This document shows positions 1-12,600 of a DNA stretch of 64,000 nt, one piece after another. The position numbers and the translations under genes are program-made. A model generated the notes under the pieces. It was not told where the DNA came from. It saw only the letters and a program-made list of their open reading frames with translations, and ran no database searches. This stretch comes from Austropuccinia psidii (taxonomy: Eukaryota > Basidiomycota > Pucciniomycetes > Pucciniales > Sphaerophragmiaceae), in NCBI GenBank assembly GCA_023105745.1, contig JALGQZ010000004.1:38020437-38084436 (forward strand), read 5' to 3'. Position 1 is the stretch's first letter. Every line of letters starts with the position of its first letter.

Positions 1-75
1 AAAACAGAGGACTGGAAGGATAAGGACCAAGTCATTCAGCTCCACCACCTTCTCAAAGACCTTTTTTAATTGAGC

Positions 76-543
76 ATGGACAACAAGAGGTTCAACCTGG
101 CATCCCACTTGGCTGAAATTGGAGCAAGTTGCCAGAAGATCTGTCTCAAAGAGATATACTTCAGAGAACTTATGGTAATCCCCAAATGTTGGAATCCTAC
201 CAGGCAGTTCAGACTCCTGGAGGTGAGGGAAAACAGGATAAGGGAGAATCAAACCACTATCCAAGCTATAGAAGAACAACTGACCCAGGCAGGGCATACA
301 CAGATTCCTGCAGGCTCAAAAGGAGCAGGCCAAAAAAGCTCTCCAGTGGCTTCACACCATTCAGAAACCAACAGATCAGTAGCCAAGAGCCAAAATTCTT
401 CACAATCCCAGGAAGTTTCCAGGAGAAGACAAGAATACAAGGGTAAAAACAAGACCACCAGCAGCCAGAGGGAGAGAGAGTCAGACCCAATGATCCATAA
501 GCTGTTGGATTTGGTGAAAGAAGTGCACAAGAACCAGAAGTAG
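76..543 (+). pseudogene. gag: gag N-terminal part of G1
   Basis: About 155 codons read openly from the ATG at 76 in a hydrophilic, Lys/Gln/Glu-rich protein. The segment NKRFNLAS...KEIYF...NPTRQFRLLE recurs in the gag fragments of G2 (17559-17825, minus) and G4 (47982-48182, minus), which identifies it as the N-terminal domain of this gag family. It would be a structural protein of the cytoplasmic virus-like particle. The frame closes at 541-543, whereas the family protein continues, so the gene is broken here. I see no catalytic motif and no membrane segment. Confidence 0.8.
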
Positions 544-653
544 TTTTAAATAACTCTAGAAGCAGTAGTCCTATTAATAGAAATATTATCCCCAATCAGA
601 TTGAACATATTTTTGTCACACCTGATAGTAACTTAAACAGTGATGCACTGTGG

Positions 654-1950
654 TTGCAAAGGTCCCAATTTTCTGAGAAAACTCAAAAGTTTTCAGAACT
701 TGAAGCAAGCCACCAGAGGATGAAAGCATCAACAGCCTTAATGGAAAAAATTGTTAAAATGCTTCAAGAAGGACATGGTAAATTGAGCAAAGCCTCTGAA
801 GAAACCAACAAAAAACTGAATATAGTCTTTGAAGAACAACACCACAGCAAAAGGGACAGGAATTGTCTGGATCAAGACATAAACCAAATGTTTAATTTCT
901 ACCATAGCTTGAACCCCCAACCACAAGGCCATGTTACGGATAATACATATCACCAAGAGGACATCGAAACAGATGCCATGTTGGTGAATAAGACAAGATC
1001 TCCATCTCAATACCACAATGGAGATAACATGTCTTCTTCTCAGATGGAACACTTAAAACAGATTGCTAAGGTCTCAATCTGGCCCAAATTCTCTGGTACA
1101 GGAGAATATGATCATATGAAACTGATAGATTATATTGATGGAATCTTCATGGATGTACCAAGCATACCAGACTTCTGGATTACTGTTAGAATTAATACAG
1201 CATTTCAAGGACATGCTAGGATTTGGTACACAGCAAGGAAAGAAATCCATGGCAGGAGAAACTGGCCATGGTGGAAGATTCAAATCATCCAAAAGTACAG
1301 TAGTGGTACTTGGATATGGCAAAAGACCATATCTTTGAAAATGATAAGTATCCAGTGAACAAAGATCCATATGAATGGTGTCTTAGAAATTCTAAAAGAC
1401 TTCAAGCCATTCATCCCCAATTGAAATATCAGATGAGGAATCACCAACTCCTGACACAAATGCCAGGAGAGCTAGAACATGCAGTACAATGTAGATGGAA
1501 CCAAAATTGCACTCTAGATGACATTGAAACTACCATACAAGATGTAAGGAAAAGAACTAATATAGGGAAATAGTCCCCATACAAAAGCAGTGGTTCCAAA
1601 GGGGAACAACCTTTCAGGGGGGAGTTCAAAGAAAAACTCAAAGAAAGAGTGGCAGAAGTGACTAAGCAGGAAAATTAATGTAACAATTGGGTTCAACAGA
1701 GCACTATGCCAACAACTGTCCAAAGAAAAAGGAAAAAGTCTATGCCATTGAGAAATTCCCAGAGGAGGAATCCCCCACAGATGATTCTGAATTGAACTGT
1801 ATGGGAGATGCCATCAGAGAACAATCTGATAAAGAAAAACACGCAAGAGAAGAATTTATAGTGGAATACCAAGAGGAAAAACTACTACAAATCCAGGACA
1901 TACAGTTGGAAGCAGGAATGAAACAAGACATTGCCAATATAAACTTGTGA
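654..1950 (+). pseudogene. gag: gag middle and C-terminal part of G1 (capsid-like, zinc-knuckle remnant)
   Basis: Three partly overlapping frames (about 654-1358, 1310-1573, 1687-1950) continue the gag. The first has a Lys/Glu-rich, coiled-coil-like N-terminus and then a capsid-like stretch around 1060-1260 (KFSGTGEYDHMKLIDYIDGI, IWYTARKEIHG) that is shared with G2 (YDHMELIDYIYG at about 16700) and resembles G3 (EEYDHREFIRGID at about 39280). Near 1690-1730 the residues GSTEHYANNCPKK are the second half of a CCHC zinc knuckle; the leading Cys-x2-Cys is lost beside an upstream stop. At least two frameshifts and one stop break the gene. Confidence 0.82.
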
Positions 1951-2583
1951 AAATATACACAAGATGCACAAACATTCGTGGTCACACCAACCAAAGGAAT
2001 GGCATACATACATGGGACAGCCAAAAAAATGACTGTTTGCATTGACAATTCTCAGCACCCATTTATGATTGAGAGTGGGGCACTCTTCTCCATAGTTGCC
2101 AGAGATTATTTGGAAAACCACTTCCCACATTGGGAAAAATGACTCTTGGCAATCAAGACAAAGAACTTTGAATTTTCTTCAGGGAAGATGACTTCCATTG
2201 GGACAATTATCAAAGATATAATTATACCCCACAGGAAGGGTAATATCAGACTCAACCCAGAGTTTTTAGTGCTTGAAAATGCCCACCTCCAAGGGTTCTT
2301 GCTGGGGACAGATTACCAGAGGATGTATTTTATTGATAGTTACAATAGTAAAAACAGGCACATTACCCTTGGTACCAACAAGGAAAAGAGATTTTCGCTT
2401 GATATATATCAAATATCTGCCCAGGATCCACTAGAAGAACTGCTGAACAAATTGAGAGAGGGCCATTTCAGTATTACCCTCACCAGTAAACAGAAACTAA
2501 GTTTGCTGAAGATGCTGAGGAAAAATAGACCAGAATTTGCCATTGTTGGAAAATCATTAGGCAAATTAAAGGAAATGATATAG
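1951..2583 (+). pseudogene. pol: Aspartic protease region of G1 pol
   Basis: The frame around 1975-2142 contains FMIESGALFSIVARDYL, which aligns with the retroviral-type aspartic protease active site D-S/T-G-A; the catalytic Asp is Glu here. A stop at 2140-2142 interrupts it, and 2146-2583 continues with the protease C-terminal half and the linker to reverse transcriptase (VLENAHLQGFLLGTDYQRMY, also visible in G2 at 15501-15899). This enzyme would have matured the Gag-Pol polyprotein inside particles. The active-site change and the stop make it non-functional. Confidence 0.8.
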
Positions 2584-3352
2584 AGCTATATCTAGATGTG
2601 GAAAGACATTATCCACCCATGCTCAGGAGACCTGCATACCAGCAAGTCCCGAGACTAGCAAAGAAATTGAAAAACACATCAAAGAACTCCTAGACTTGGA
2701 TGTCATCAGAAAGATTGGACAAAATGAAATAGTGGAAACCACCACTCCTGTCCTAATCACCTGGAATGATGGCAAATCTAGGCTGTGGGGAGATCTCAGA
2801 GCCCTGAATAACTACCCCAAAGCTTACAGGTACCCTATACCCAGGATACCCCATGCCTTAGACAAACTGGAAAAAGCCAAATACATAACCAAAATGGATT
2901 GTATGAAAGGCTTCCACCAGAATGGAGTTAAACCAAACTCCATGAAATTACTCATAATAATATGCCATAAGGGCATATATGAATACACCAGGATGGCATT
3001 TGCCATCAAGAATGCACCACCTCACTTCCAAAGGATGATGGACACAATAGTTCAATAAGAAATATTGGAAGGCTGGATGGTAGTATATATTAATGACATC
3101 ATTATATACTCAGAGACATGGGAAGACCATGTGCATTACATAGACAGAGTTCTAAGTAGATTCACAACCATTAATCTGAAAATTTCACTAAAAAAGTGCA
3201 ATTTTGGCCAACAAGACCTACGAGCTCTAGCAAATAAAGTCTCAGGTCTCAGTCTGGATATATACCAGAAGAAAGTAGCAGCAGTACTGCAAAAGCCAGT
3301 ACCAAAAAACATCAAAGAGATGCAATCTTTCCTTGGGTGTTCCAGCTACTAG
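2584..3352 (+). pseudogene. pol: Reverse transcriptase region of G1 pol
   Basis: Two frames (2696-3058 and 3065-3352) give a recognisable gypsy reverse transcriptase: TTPVLITWNDGKSRLWGDLRALNNY, then a fingers/palm stretch ending FAIKNAPPHFQRMMD, then VVYINDIIIYSETWEDH in place of the YxDD catalytic box. The first catalytic Asp of the box is Asn, and a stop at 3056-3058 separates it from the N-terminal palm. The thumb side (KVAAVLQKPVPKNIKEMQSFLG) is conserved up to a stop at 3350-3352. The copy cannot encode an active polymerase. Confidence 0.9.
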
Positions 3353-3901
3353 AGAAGCCACATCACAGATTTTTCCCACATAACTAGTAGTCTGTACAAG
3401 TTATGTTCAAAAGATGTAGATTATGAGAGGATTCAAAATGAACTCACAAATGCACCTCTTCTCATATTACCTGACTTTGAACTAACATTCAAGTTGTACA
3501 AAGATGCAGCATGTAGCCAAGGAATAGGGGCAGCCCTTCACTAGAGACAAATTGTGGATGTTGAACCAAGATAAGGAGTAATATGCTACATCTCTAGGCA
3601 ACTGAAAGATTCAGAAGCCAGGTATGGGGCAACACAGACTGAATGTCTATGCTTAGTCTGGGATCTAGAGAAACTCCACTATTATTTGGAGGGTGCATTC
3701 TTTGAAGTGTACACAGACTACACAGCCTTGAAGTCTTTACTGAACAGGAAGACTACCAATAGAGACACGTCAAGGTGGCAAATAGTCTTCCAAGAGTATA
3801 GGGGAAATATGACCATCATATACAAAGAAGGTAAAAGTCATACCAATTCAGATGGCCACTGGATAATGTCAAAAGAAACCCAGCTTATGACCCTGAAGTA
3901 G
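3353..3901 (+). pseudogene. pol: RNase H region of G1 pol
   Basis: After a stop the reading continues with the gypsy RNase H domain: NAPLLILPDFELTFKLYKDA, YGATQTECLCLVWDLEKLHYYLEGAFFEVYTDYTALKSLL and [27 protein letters not shown]. The Glu of TECL and the Asp of YTDY, two usual metal ligands, are present; the first ligand appears as LYKDA. In-frame stops fall at about 3541-3543 and 3571-3573. The domain would degrade the RNA strand during reverse transcription. The fold order matches G3 (34491-35011, minus). Confidence 0.82.
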
Positions 3902-3924
3902 AATCCAAGATCCCTATCCATTTC

Positions 3925-5613
3925 ATGGAAATATATAGGAGGAGAAACTTCAGATTTTCTGAATGCGCACCGGAAGGTGGTACCCCAAACAGTGTAGACA
4001 ATGATTCAGAAAGAACAGAGACTTACATACTGGGAATCAGTTCCTCAGAACTGCATAATGTATTCTTCAATGCAGTGATGAAGACATATGTCAAACAGAA
4101 ACTGTGTGGCATATTGTTGCAACTCCCTCAACAAAAATACAGGTTCCCAGAGCTGGAATACCAGTTAGAGGAACCCTGGTTGAGGGACTATAAGGATAAG
4201 AAGTTCTTCCTTATAGATGGCCTGATCTACCATAGAGAAAAGCTCAATAGTGCACTCACCATAGTAAAAAGGGACCACAAATCCTTGATCCTACAAGAAT
4301 GCTATGACTACCCCCATATGGGATGCATGGGTGAGGACAGAACTAAGGGGAGGTTAGCAACAACAGATTGGTGGCCCAAATGGGAACAAGAGTTGAGTCA
4401 AAACATCAACACTTTTGAAAGATTCCAAAAGGCAAATAGAAAAAATGGGAAGACGTATGGGTTACTTAAACACATAGAAAAACACAAGCACCCATGGGAA
4501 ACCATCAACGGGGCCTGGGTTGCAGGACTTGTACCAGGAGGTAAAGAGAACTTCAATGGCAGTGTGATCATTGTTGATAGGTTCATAAAGAGTGTAAGTT
4601 GCCTACCATGTCACAAATAGGATACAGCCATGGATACTGCACTGTTATTTTGGAATAACATAATATCCACCTGTGGAGTCCCTAAGATTACCTTTAGTGA
4701 TAGGGACTCAAAATTCACATCAGAATTTTGCACAAACCTCTATGACATTCTGGGTACTAATCTTTCTTTTTCTACAACTTACCATCCACAAACAGATGGA
4801 TTAGCTGAAAGGATGATCCAAATAATGGAAGACATCCTTAGAACATTGTGTTCCTATGGCATGGAATATAAGGAGCATGAAGGTTATGCCCATTACTTGG
4901 ATACCCTTCTACCAGCAGTCCAGCTGGCTTATAACACAAGCCGGCGCTCTACCACAGGAAAAACACCTTCACTAGTAGAGAAAGGGTGGAATCCCCTATT
5001 AACTGTGGATCACTTGAAGAAGAATCTTCTAACTATCCACCCCACAGCCAAGGACTTCCATTATATGTGGAAGAAAACTTGTGTCACAGATGGCAAATGC
5101 ATATCTGAGGCAAAAGAATACAACAAACAGAGGTGGGACAAATCACACATGGAACCTGACTTTAAAGAAGGGGACCAAGTGTTAGTGTCTACACTGAAAT
5201 TTAATAATCTCAAAGAACCTGAGAAAATGAGAGACTCATTTTTAGGGCCCTTCATTATCATTATAATGATAGCGGAAAATGCAGTGGAAGTCAAACTTAC
5301 AGAGGAATTTTTTAGGAAACACCCAGTCTTTCCAGTGAGTTTAGTCAAGCCATACCTCCAGACAGAGGAGGATAAATTCCCCTCCAGGAAGAAAAACCTC
5401 ACCCCACCAGAGATAGTGGAAGTGGAAGGCTCCCCTGGACCAGTGAGGAAAATCATAAACGCCATGAAGATGAGACTTAATGGTAAAGACCAAAGACAAT
5501 ACTTGGTCAGATTCAAAAGCCAGAAAGCTGATAAAGACAAATGGTTGGCAGAGGATGCCATACCAGATGGGAACCTTCACTTGAGAAGATTCAGAGCCTC
5601 AAGGAGGACTTAA
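3925..5613 (+). pseudogene. pol: Integrase and chromodomain-like tail of G1 pol
   Basis: Two long frames (3925-4620 and 4630-5613) encode the gypsy integrase. The N-terminal zinc region is degraded (ECYDYPHMGCMG, then FERFQKANRK where Cys-x2-Cys is expected). In the catalytic core the first Asp is lost (NGAWVAGLVPGG), the second is kept ([12 protein letters not shown]) and the Glu is kept ([18 protein letters not shown]). A GPF-like module ([10 protein letters not shown]...[12 protein letters not shown]) follows, then a chromodomain-like tail ([10 protein letters not shown]...[22 protein letters not shown]). It would have integrated the element's cDNA. The lost Asp and the stop at 4618-4620 indicate inactivity. 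Confidence 0.9.
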
Positions 5614-5633
5614 CAGTCTCATGATTATGAGCC

Positions 5634-5651
5634 TTTTTTGGAGGGAGGGTA
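5634..5651 (+). other. Polypurine tract of G1
   Basis: A T run followed by GGAGGGAGGGTA lies directly before the 3' LTR start and 20 bases after the integrase stop. This is the normal place and composition for the plus-strand primer of reverse transcription. Confidence 0.75.
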
Positions 5652-8491
5652 TTTCAGCCTGTTACTAAAACCCATAACACAAGCATGACAGCCAAATACC
5701 ATAAATCAATGGTATAGCCAAGATACCACCAAAAGATAGAGCCAATCCAAATCAGCTCCAAAGGTATCAAAAGAAAGAGGAATCTCACAACTTTCCAAAT
5801 ACACAAGTCCCATCAGCATAGGACAAATAATAACAAAGTTATTCCTGCGCAAAGTTTTTTCTGAGAATAAACCTTAATTCTCACCTCTCATCTAACATAC
5901 AGGGGAAGAGGCTTAACCCCATAAAATGGGTATTCAAAATGGAGCTCTAATTCAGGGCTATGCAATGGTACTGGCCAAACTGAGCTGGCACCAGAATTAC
6001 AAAATTTATTACCAAAACAAGGTCAAATAACAGTGATTAAAATATTCACCTCTCATCTAACTCCTACAGTTTTAGTGTGTGGCAGCCTATGACTCAAACC
6101 CAGAGCACAAGCATGACAGCCAAATACCATAAACCAATGGTAAATCCAAGATACCACCAAAACATGGAGCTGAGCCAAATTAACTCAAAAGGTATCAAAA
6201 GAAAGAGGGAGATCACCTCTTTACAAATATACAAGTCTCATCATCATAGGACAAAGAATAACAAAGTTATTACTGCTCAAAGCTATTTCTGAGCATAAAC
6301 CTTAATTTTCACCTCACATCTGAAATCCAGAGGCAGAGGATTAACCCCATCAAATGGTCATTCAAATTGAAGCTCTAAGTAAGGCCTATCTAATGGTACT
6401 AGCCAAACTGAGATAGCACCAGAATTACAGAGGTTATGACCAAAATAAGGTCAAATAAGGGTGATTAAAATATTCACCTCTCATCTAACTTCTACAGTTT
6501 TAGTGTGAGATACCTAAATTGGGGTCTTTTTGGAATGAAAAAATTAGGGCTATCTAATGGTGCCATTCATTTCCCCATATCGTATCTAGAAAAAAAGATA
6601 TGTAGCAAACAAGTTCCATACAGTTTTTGGACAAATCATAAATGTGTACAAGAAAACTTGTACTTTGAATAACTTTTCCATATTCAATGATAACCATAGC
6701 AAATGGGGGTACCATGGTGTATATCACATCCAGGGCTACACAATGAACCAATTTTGAGCTCAATATCTTCAAAACAGACAAAGGTATAGCAGCTTTAAGG
6801 TTAAAATCTCACGGTTTGGCCAATACAGCCTTACAGTGGGATACTATCCTATAAGTATGATTATGAGGTGTCCAACAAACAAAGAAGCTTGTATTTGCTT
6901 CAATATCTCATAGTTAAGTCAAATACAGAGGTCCATACAGGTTCTGTACAGCTTCTGACGTGTCAGAAGCACCAGAACACACCTGTAAACTCCATTGGTG
7001 AAAACCTTCACCCTGTATAGGGTAAAAATGACTACTTGTGGTTCTAAAACCACATGTCCACCCAATACTAGTCTGTATTGAGTGTGTAGAACCACAAATC
7101 AGCCCACAGTAGTGAAAGGTTTAACTCTGTGGTTGTATGCAGAGGTAAACCACCTCTCACTACCCCAGAACAAGATGAAAGGAGGCTTTTCCTCACCAGG
7201 AAGCTAATCCAGCATCCTGTTCTTGATATTCTTATGTGGTATAACTTCTTAAATGAAGTGTTACCCTTAGAATCTAACAGGTTATAATTCCAACTTGTAA
7301 TTATTGTAGGGTTTGTTATTGTAAACCAACAGGCAAACACTGCACGCAGGGCTATCAGCAGCACTCACCATCACTAAATTATCTTAGTATAGCCCTTTTA
7401 CTCATATTCTCACGTAAATATCATCATTATTTTTGTGTCACACTCAGAGTTATAGCTTTTATTATCACTTTGAAGTTATATCATAGAGTCACCCTAACAG
7501 TGTGAGATACCTAAAGTGGGGTCTTTTTGCAAAGGGCACAATCAGGGCTATCTGATGGTGCCATCCATTTCCCCATATCCCATCTAGAACAAAAGATATG
7601 GACTAAACAAACTCCATACAGTTTTTGAGCAAATCATAAATTTGTATAAGAAAGCTTGTACCAGATTTAACTTTTCCATATTGAATGCTAACCATACCAA
7701 ATGATGTACCATTGTGTAGAACACATCTAGGGCTACTCAATGAACCAACCTTGAGCTTGATATATCACAAAATGACAAGTTTATGGCAGTTTTAAGCTCT
7801 AAATTCCCCAATTAGACCAATACAGTCTTACTGTGGGATATTCTTCCATAAGTATAATTATGAGGTGTCAAACAGAAAAAGGAGCATTTTTATACTTCAA
7901 TAACTCATAATACATTCAATACTGGGGTCCCATACAGGTTCTGTACAGCATTCTACGTGTAATACACGTTAGAAGAGGGCTGTGTGGTCCCTAGGAAAAA
8001 ACCTTTCCCCTGTATTGGTAAAAGCTCCCCAGATGTGGTTTCAAAACCACATCTGAGCCTAATACAGAGCATACAGGCACTATGTAAACCACAAGCCAGT
8101 ACTCTGAAGCGAAAAACTCTTCACTTCCTCTATGTGGATGCTCTAGAAGGTCAGTCCACCACATTTTAGGATAAAGGGAGGCCTTTTCTCCAACAGAGAA
8201 GGTTTCCTCATCCTGCTCTTAAATTCCTATGTAGCAAAACTGTCAAAAACAGTTATACTCTTGGAAGATAATCAGGTATAATTCTAATCTTAAGTACTGT
8301 AGTCTTTATTATAATAATAAAATTGGTAAAGCTGCACCCAGGGCTCTCAACAGCGCTCACCACCACTAAAATTCCTTTAGTAAGGCCCTTATATTTTAAA
8401 TAAAACCTTTTTTATACTCATTATCTGTGTCACAGTCATAGTTTAGGTTGTAAATAGCATTATTATCACCTCTTCATAGACTCAGCCTGAA
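5652..8491 (+). repeat. 3' LTR of G1 (family LTR-A), split by a nested LTR
   Basis: The left part (5652-6079) starts TTTCAGCCTG, a mutated form of the family start TGTCAGCCTGTGACTC. The right part resumes at 7505 with AGATACCTAAAGTGGGG, ending near 8491 at CCTGAAA (family end CCAGACA). The join reproduces the uninterrupted order seen in the LTR at 8778-10216. Without the insert the LTR is about 1.41 kb. No credible gene is present; short open frames here are chance. Confidence 0.85.
6080..7499 (+). mobile_element. Solo LTR-A nested in the G1 3' LTR
   Basis: This 1,420 bp LTR starts TGGCAGCCTATGACTC and ends CACCCTAACA. It is flanked on both sides by GTGTG (6075-6079 and 7500-7504), a 5 bp target-site duplication that proves a separate insertion followed by LTR-LTR recombination. 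Around 6951-6971 the arms GCTTCTGAC and GTCAGAAGC form a near-perfect inverted repeat. Confidence 0.92.
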
Positions 8492-10266
8492 ACTCATCAT
8501 TCATCATTTTTCAAGAAGAAGAGCTTTATTGCCTTCTTTTTGGGATACAACAAAAGGCAAAGCAATGAAATAAAAGCTTTCTTAATGAAGTCATAGGAAT
8601 ATCATAATCTCAAAGCTTGCATGTATTTACTCAAGGAAAAGGGCAAGGATAATTTAATGAAAGATGACAAGGCAGAAGAAAAGAGGTATTTTCAGGAGAA
8701 GGAGAGAGGGAAAGAAAATTAAAAGCAAAAAGTGTAAAAATAATGGGGGATATTGAGATGCCACTCAACAGTGGCAGTGTCAGCCTGTGACTCAAAGCCA
8801 GAGCACAAGCATGACATCCAAAATACCATAAACCAATGGTATAGCCAAGATACCACCAAAACATGGAGCTGAGCCAAATCAGCTCAAAAGATATCAAACG
8901 AAAGAGGAAACTCACCCCTTGAAGGATATACAAGTCCCATCATCATAGGACAAAGAATAACAAAGTTATCCATGCTCAAAGTTATTGCTGAGCATAAACC
9001 TTAATTTTAACCTCTCATCTGAAATACAGAGTAAGAGGTTTAACCCCATCAAATGGGTATGGAAAATGAATTTCCAAGTCAGGGAAATCCAATGGTACCA
9101 GCCAAACTGAGCTAGCACCAGTATTATAGAAGTTTTGGTCAAATTCAGGCAAAATAAGAGTGAACAAAACATTCACCTCTCATCTAACTTCTACAGTTTT
9201 AGTGTGAGATACTTGTGGTGGGGTCTTTTTGGAGAGAGAAAAATTAGGGCTATCTGATGGTGTCATCCATTTCCCCATATCTCAACTACAGCAGAAGTTA
9301 TAGGGCAAACAAGCTCAATACAGATTTTTGCCTAAAACACGCATATGTACAAAAATCTTGTACATGGCATAACTTTGCCATATTTAATGATAACCATATC
9401 AAATAAGGGACCATTGTGTAGAAATCATACAGGGCTACACACTGGTTCAGTTTTGAGGTTGATATCTCAAGAACTGACAAAACTAAAGCTGTTTTAAGGT
9501 CAAAATCTCACATTCTGACCAATACAGCCTTACCATGGGATAATATCCCTTAATCATGAATATGAGGTGTCAAATAGACAAAGAAGCTTGTTTTTACTTC
9601 AATATCTCATATTTCAGGCAATACTGGGGTCCCGTACAGCTTCTGTACAGCATTCTATGGGTCATACACGTCAGAATCAGGCTGTGAGGTCCCCAGATGG
9701 AAATTTTCACCTGTTATTGGTGAAAACTGCCCAGATGTGTTTTCAAAACCACGTCTGAGACCAATACAGGTTGTACAGGCTGTTTGAAAACCACAAGCTA
9801 TTACTAGAGAGTGAAAAATCTTCACTTCCTCTATGTAGAAAGGTCTAGCACCCTTTCCACCCCATTTCAGGATAAAAAGGAGGCTTTTCACAGCCAGAAT
9901 TGTCTCCTCATCCTGCTCTTGAATAACCTATGTAGTAAACTGTCAAAAACAGTTTTACTCTTGGTTAATAATCAGGTATAATTAAAAATCTTAATTATTT
10001 TAGTCTCTTATTATTGTAACCCAACAGATAAAGCTGCACCCAGGGCTTTCAACAGTGCTCACCACCACTATATTATATATAGTAAAGCCCTTTTAATCTT
10101 AAATCCAATCATCTTCAGCTCTTATAAATCTTTTTTGAACCATTTTCACCGTGTCACAAACATAGTTAAAGTTGTAACTAGCCTATTTACACCTTTATCA
10201 TAGTTTCATCCAGACAGGCAGGGTATTATGGCATTCAGGAGCCCACCAGTTTCAAGAGGGGAATAT
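8492..10266 (+). mobile_element. Remnant 3' internal end of an LTR-B element (+), interrupted by LTR-A
   Basis: The stretches 8492-8777 and 10222-10266 match the reverse complement of the last internal bases of CV1 (52439 to about 52640): a purine-rich run, GGGGATATTGAGATGCCACTC, then GTATTATGGCATTCAGGAGCCC and the polypurine tract AAGAGGGGAATAT. The part upstream of about 8492 was replaced by G1. No coding sequence survives, so only the 3' untranslated end and the LTR of this older relative of CV1 remain. Confidence 0.8.
8778..10216 (+). mobile_element. Solo LTR-A
   Basis: A 1,439 bp LTR runs from TGTCAGCCTGTGACTC to TTTCATCCAGACA and is flanked by the 5 bp duplication GGCAG (8773-8777 and 10217-10221). 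It is the clearest family member and serves here as the reference for LTR-A ends. It sits inside the tail of an older LTR-B element. No gene is present. Confidence 0.94.
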
Positions 10267-11030
10267 TGTAACAACCACTATTCAGGGGTAATGAAATTCA
10301 ATATTAAACCCACTGAAACACCCCAAACAAGAAAACTAATTGTGTGTATCAGTTGTGAGTCTCGGAAATCTTCCTTTATTAAACATGCATACACGTTGGC
10401 TCCTCAATAAAGACTGTCAACTCCTGTACTGGTTGCATTTCCCCAATACAGTTTTGGATTCACAAGTATGTATCTTTATGATTACTTAATACCACCCCAC
10501 CTCCTTTACAGATCCTGTAGAGCCTTACAGGACCTGTATTATTCAAACTCAATTCAATAATCAATTCCTCACACGAAAATTTGCTGTCTGGATCAGGGCT
10601 GGTGATTCTCACATATAACAGCCCCTCTTTCTCCCCTCTGGGGACTTTTCCCAGTTAATGCATTTAGTTGATTTCTTATTTTATGGATATGCTTACCCTT
10701 ATTTTTGAGTATTAAATTTATTGGTATTAATTTAGTCTTTGCATTTTTTCTTTTCCTGTACAGTATGAGTTTTGGTGGCCATATCCTTATTAACCCTTCT
10801 CTTTCCTTCTGACAGGTTGAAAAAAGGGCCTTGGACTTTTTTGTGGCTGGCTCTTTTATTTCTTACTCTTATTTTTTGTTTCTTCTTTTTCTTATATTTA
10901 ATTTAAAAGAAATTATACTCTTATCACACTCTTAAGTGTACCCTGAATTATTCTATTTTTGAGCCCTCCATAAGTAAGTCCCAGTTTAATGGGTTCTGAG
11001 CCCTCTTCACTTAGAAGACCTTCTGTGACA
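10267..11030 (+). repeat. LTR-B copy, diverged, plus orientation
   Basis: It starts TGTAACAACCACTATTCAGG and ends AGACCTTCTGTGACA, matching the reverse complement of the CV1 LTRs end to end at a similar length (764 against 762 bp). Divergence from CV1 is far greater than between the two CV1 LTRs. A polypurine tract (10252-10265) precedes it, so it is a 3' LTR; the rest of its element is lost. Confidence 0.88.
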
Positions 11031-12600
11031 CACAAGCCCTCTTTCACATAACATGCATGTAGTTGCATTTGAAGTGGATATGCAGAATATTTTTCTTCAA
11101 GTTATCCACAGACATTAAAGGATTACACCCTTTCTCTACCAGTGAGGATCATTTTCCTATGGTAGAGTAATAAGGTTTGTCTATGAATCTCTTGATAATA
11201 GTAACAAATATCAAGAGTACTATGACTGTCCTCAGTAAAGAATATTATATAATTATTATAATAATTATATATAAAAAGAGAAATTTAATCATGATCAAAT
11301 AGTAAAATAATGAAAAAAAAATTATAATTATAAGAAATTATAATTATTATTATTCTATTATTTTTATAGGCACTGACAGTTTTAACAATAATAAGTGTAA
11401 ATCTCTTAATGAGACAATTACATGTGGAAAATATTAATATTTGTCCACATATAAAGAATATAAGAATATTATTTATAAAAGAAATCATCACACACACTGT
11501 GTGGAGATAATTCTTATAAAAAAACTAACACTACATAGAAAAATACAGAACTTTAAACAAAACTGACTTATAATATTTCTTTAATACAACAAGTCAAAAA
11601 ACAAATGTTATTACACTAAATAATTATTATAAGTTAAAAACACGCCAAAAATCACCATTTTAAAAGATATAACAACATTTTATGATAAAAAATATGATTT
11701 AAAATTTTTTAAGAGGAATTTGTGGATTTTGCAAGATATTTAACACAATAATTTTATGTGATAAAATATTTTATTGGTGATTACAACAATAATCTGAATT
11801 CTATGATTTCAATTCTTTAATTTTTAAACTTAATAAAGAATAAAAAAAATTAAGAATTACCTTAATAATGGGATTTCATATTTAGTAAAACTTTACCTGT
11901 GTAAATGTCTAATATGATTGGCATGATGATGAGTGATGGACAAAAACATTGATGAATAGACTATTTTTAGGTCTACAGAGCAACTCTCATAATAAATAAT
12001 AGATATAGAGGGCTTGCTCAGGTAAAAACTGCAAAACCATACTTAAAAATAAGTCTATTAAATTAGGATAATTTATTTTTAATTCCAATTTATAACTACC
12101 AGTGTTATTCTTAACTCCAAGTATCTTTAATCCTCTTTTGGATTAATTATTTTAAGATTTAATATAAATTGAGTTAATTTACATTAAAGTTGATCAAATG
12201 AACAACTTCAAAATATAGTTACAACCAAAAATCTCTAAAAATCAACTTTTAATTAATTTTTAAAGAAGTCTCAATTATCTTTAATCATAATTGGAATAGT
12301 AAATTTATAGGTTAATTACCAATAAAGCCTTTTTATAAAAGTAAATGACAATTGCATTTACACACAGATAGAATTAATTTTTGAGCTGTGTTAGAACTTC
12401 AAGCAAATCCATTAAGAATTGGATTTTTAATGAATTTATTAAATTATTGCTATTTTTCCACGTAAAATAGCAATATACACCAAACCTTAGCTTTTGATAA
12501 GGTTTTAATGCTTGTAAGTTTAAAATTTTAAGCTTATTTACGCTTTGACAGTTCTTAAAACCTTAATTTCAAGCTTGCATATTGTGATTTACCCTTTTGC
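11031..12600 (+). other. AT-rich stretch with no gene seen
   Basis: Very AT-rich, with runs such as ATTATTATAATAATTATATATA near 11245. I find no convincing open frame, RNA gene or transposon boundary on either strand. Part of the right side may belong to the diverged LTR-F that follows, because the left end of that LTR cannot be placed by eye. Confidence 0.5.

Larger units (their letters stand above)
1..8491 (+). mobile_element. Ty3/gypsy retrotransposon G1, decayed, 5' end outside window
   Basis: Degenerate gag, protease, reverse transcriptase, RNase H, integrase and chromodomain-like segments follow in gypsy order on the + strand, then a polypurine tract and a 3' LTR of family LTR-A. The first bases already correspond to the gag N-terminal region, by comparison with the reverse complement of G4 near 48200, so the 5' LTR and leader lie outside the window. 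Stops and frameshifts break every domain, and catalytic residues are lost in protease, reverse transcriptase and integrase, so the copy is inactive. Its 3' LTR is split by a later LTR insertion. Confidence 0.93.

Noticed and set aside
5061..5580. Minus-strand frames opposite the G1 integrase
   Set aside because: They are shadows of the integrase and chromodomain-like coding sequence, with no domain of their own.
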